A DNA stretch of 64,000 nucleotides. Origin: Ancylobacter gelatini. Lineage in GTDB: Bacteria > Pseudomonadota > Alphaproteobacteria > Rhizobiales > Xanthobacteraceae. A program made the position numbers and the translations under genes. The stretch is from positions 186,001 through 250,000 of the forward strand of contig NZ_JAKVIL010000002.1 in NCBI RefSeq assembly GCF_022601675.1, written 5' to 3'. Below are positions 62,973-64,000 of the stretch, one piece after another. Every line of letters starts with the position of its first letter. The first letter of the stretch is position 1. The notes beneath the pieces were generated by a model. That model was given only the letters and a program-made list of their open reading frames with translations, did not search any database and had not been told where the DNA came from.

Positions 62973-63046
62973 TGGGGGATAGTTTAACGGTAGAACTGCG
63001 GACTCTGACTCCGTTAGTCCTGGTTCGAATCCAGGTCCCCCAGCCA
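62973..63046 (+). tRNA. tRNA-Gln (anticodon CTG)
   Basis: 74 bases fold as a cloverleaf: acceptor TGGGGGA with TCCCCCA, anticodon stem GCGGA/TCCGT around CTCTGAC (anticodon CTG, codon CAG), T arm CCTGG/CCAGG around TTCGAAT, discriminator G and an encoded CCA. The first base T is typical of tRNA-Gln. No integrase lies next to it. Confidence 0.96.
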
Positions 63047-63189
63047 CTCTCTCCACTTTTTCCAGCGACATGTGCCCCGGGCGTCGGCGTCCGGGGTTGA
63101 TGCTGGCCATGGCCATCCTCCACCCCCTGGGTTATCTCTGGCGTGTGTCGAGTAACGCCCTGCCGGGCCCTTGCCGGAGATGCCGCGCC

Positions 63190-63480
63190 ATGCGCACCGC
63201 CCTTCTCGTTCTCCCGCTCGCCCTGATGGCGGCGCCCGCGATGGCGCAGTCGATGCCAAATTCGCTGAACATGACCTGCGCCAGCGCGCGCGAATTGGTG
63301 CGGCGGGAAGGGGCGGTGGTGATCGGCACCGGGCCGGTGATCTATGAGCGCTACGTGGCGAACCGGGGCTACTGCACGGTCGGCCAGCAGACCGAGCCGG
63401 CCTGGGTTCAGACCGCCGATCAGGAGCAGTGCTACATCGGCAGCCGCTGCCGCGAGCACACGATCAAGAAGAAGCGCTGA
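63190..63480 (+). CDS. Small exported cysteine-containing protein
   Basis: 96 residues. A signal peptide, MRTALLVLPLALMAAPAMAQ, is followed by a 75-residue domain: NMTCASARELVRREGAVVIGTGP, IYERYVANRGYCTVGQQTEPAWV and a closing DQEQCYIGSRCREHTIKKKR. Four cysteines suggest two disulphides. I recognise the pattern as a conserved hypothetical of Hyphomicrobiales, without a function. The ATG at 63190 has GGAGA upstream; the open frame extends to 63070 but gives a non-secretory leader that overlaps nothing. It converges on the porin gene. Confidence 0.72.
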   Translation: MRTALLVLPLALMAAPAMAQSMPNSLNMTCASARELVRREGAVVIGTGPVIYERYVANRGYCTVGQQTEPAWVQTADQEQCYIGSRCREHTIKKKR

Positions 63481-63492
63481 AACCGTTGCCGT

Positions 63493-64000
63493 TCAGAACA
63501 GTCGCTGCGCCATCAGCAGCAACTGCTGGGCCTGCTGAGAGCCGCCGGTCAGGCCGGCGCCGGGGGCTATGCCACCCTGAGCCTCGATGACGTTGTAATC
63601 ATATTGCAGGATCAGCGAGAAGGCGGGCAGCGGCGACCACACGATATTGCCGCCGACATTGTAATTGATGCCGTGTGACGCGCTGTCGCCGAGCGGTGTC
63701 GCCGCGTCGTTCAGGTCGTAGCGCGCATAGCCGCCGAACAGCGTGCTCTGCCAGGTGTCGCTCCAGTTGTGCAGCAACTGGGCGGTGACGTTCCAGCCGC
63801 TCACCCGCGACAGCGCGCCGTCGGCACCGATATAGGCGTCAGGTGGCGCGAACGCGCCGCTGGGATCGATCAGGCCGAGATAGGATGTCGCGCCGTCCGT
63901 GTAGGCGGTCTGCAGATAGAGCGTGTCTCCGGCCCCGAGCGCGGGCAGGTTGAACATGATCCCGGCCTGAAGCGCATAGCCCCAGTCTTCCGAGGTGCCG
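63493..64000 (-). CDS. Porin, C-terminal part (partial)
   Basis: The last 168 codons of an outer-membrane beta-barrel; the gene begins beyond the right edge. Alternating hydrophobic and polar strands are obvious: GWNVTAQLLHNWSDTWQSTLFGGYARYDL, INYNVGGNIVWSPLPAFSLILQYDYNVIE and the final QQLLLMAQRLF, ending in the Phe required for outer-membrane insertion. A Gly-rich loop (GLTGGSQQAQ) precedes the last strand. The pattern fits the alphaproteobacterial porin family (Omp2b/RopA type), general diffusion trimers for small solutes. Confidence 0.82.
   Translation of the reverse strand, partial: GTSEDWGYALQAGIMFNLPALGAGDTLYLQTAYTDGATSYLGLIDPSGAFAPPDAYIGADGALSRVSGWNVTAQLLHNWSDTWQSTLFGGYARYDLNDAATPLGDSASHGINYNVGGNIVWSPLPAFSLILQYDYNVIEAQGGIAPGAGLTGGSQQAQQLLLMAQRLF

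Overview
The window reads as one continuous stretch of a high-GC alphaproteobacterial chromosome, most likely order Hyphomicrobiales (rhizobia and relatives). A Xanthobacteraceae-like genus such as Ancylobacter, Starkeya or Xanthobacter is my guess, not something the sequence proves. The best lineage evidence is the complete acpXL-fabZ-fabF2-fabF1-adh-lpxXL block for very-long-chain (27-hydroxyoctacosanoate type) lipid A acyl chains. Supporting evidence is an Omp19-like inhibitor lipoprotein, DUF2865, DUF2059 and CreA periplasmic proteins, a class II DAHP synthase, a compact GS-type phosphatidylserine decarboxylase paired with pssA, and a rhizobial-type porin at the right edge. I see no insertion sequence, prophage, integrase, CRISPR array, toxin-antitoxin pair or rRNA operon. 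Coding density is high and genes alternate strands in short operons.

Layout. 0-9.6 kb: the tail of a TRAP solute-binding protein, two exporters (DMT, MFS), moaA, a GBBH-like N-domain protein, an L,D-transpeptidase, an OafA-type acyltransferase with an SGNH domain, a 56-residue membrane protein, a DUF2254 protein, tRNA-Val(CAC) and gph. 9.8-16.5 kb: two exported proteins around rpiA, a tripartite tricarboxylate transporter (tctC-tctB-tctA) and divergent glutathione reductase. 16.7-29 kb: class II DAHP synthase, an unfamiliar alpha/beta-hydrolase plus glycosyltransferase pair, glutamine-dependent NAD synthetase, an AEC carrier, glutamyl-tRNA synthetase, three exported proteins, cysS and a GNAT enzyme. 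29-41.7 kb: a diguanylate cyclase, a LOG nucleosidase, an ArsR-Atm1 exporter operon, psd-pssA, the Omp19-like lipoprotein, an SDR enzyme, chrA, a LysR regulator divergent from a DMT exporter, and a rhodanese.

41.7-48.5 kb is an amine module: two class III aminotransferases (one SpuC-like), a GNAT enzyme, a glutamate-polyamine ligase-like glutamine synthetase and a PotF-like binding protein, with a bipartite palindrome between the two divergent arms. 48.4-54.6 kb is the lipid A long-chain acyl operon. It carries an extra short-chain reductase, and its second ketosynthase (FabF2) has lost the active-site cysteine, so FabF1/FabF2 look like the KS/chain-length-factor pairs of type II polyketide synthases. 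54.8-62.3 kb is a bacterial alpha-2-macroglobulin and penicillin-binding protein 1C operon. The right end holds a DUF1127 peptide gene, a gene-poor AT-rich patch, tRNA-Gln(CTG), a small exported protein and a truncated porin gene.

Many genes serve the envelope: lipid A acylation, phosphatidylethanolamine synthesis, L,D-transpeptidation, PBP1C/A2M, surface acylation, porin and Omp19-like protein. Several probable promoters share a TTGACG or TTGACA -35 box with a 17-base spacer. No defence or secretion system was found; the best candidate for undescribed biology is the modified long-chain acyl operon, followed by the hydrolase-glycosyltransferase pair and the intergenic palindromes.
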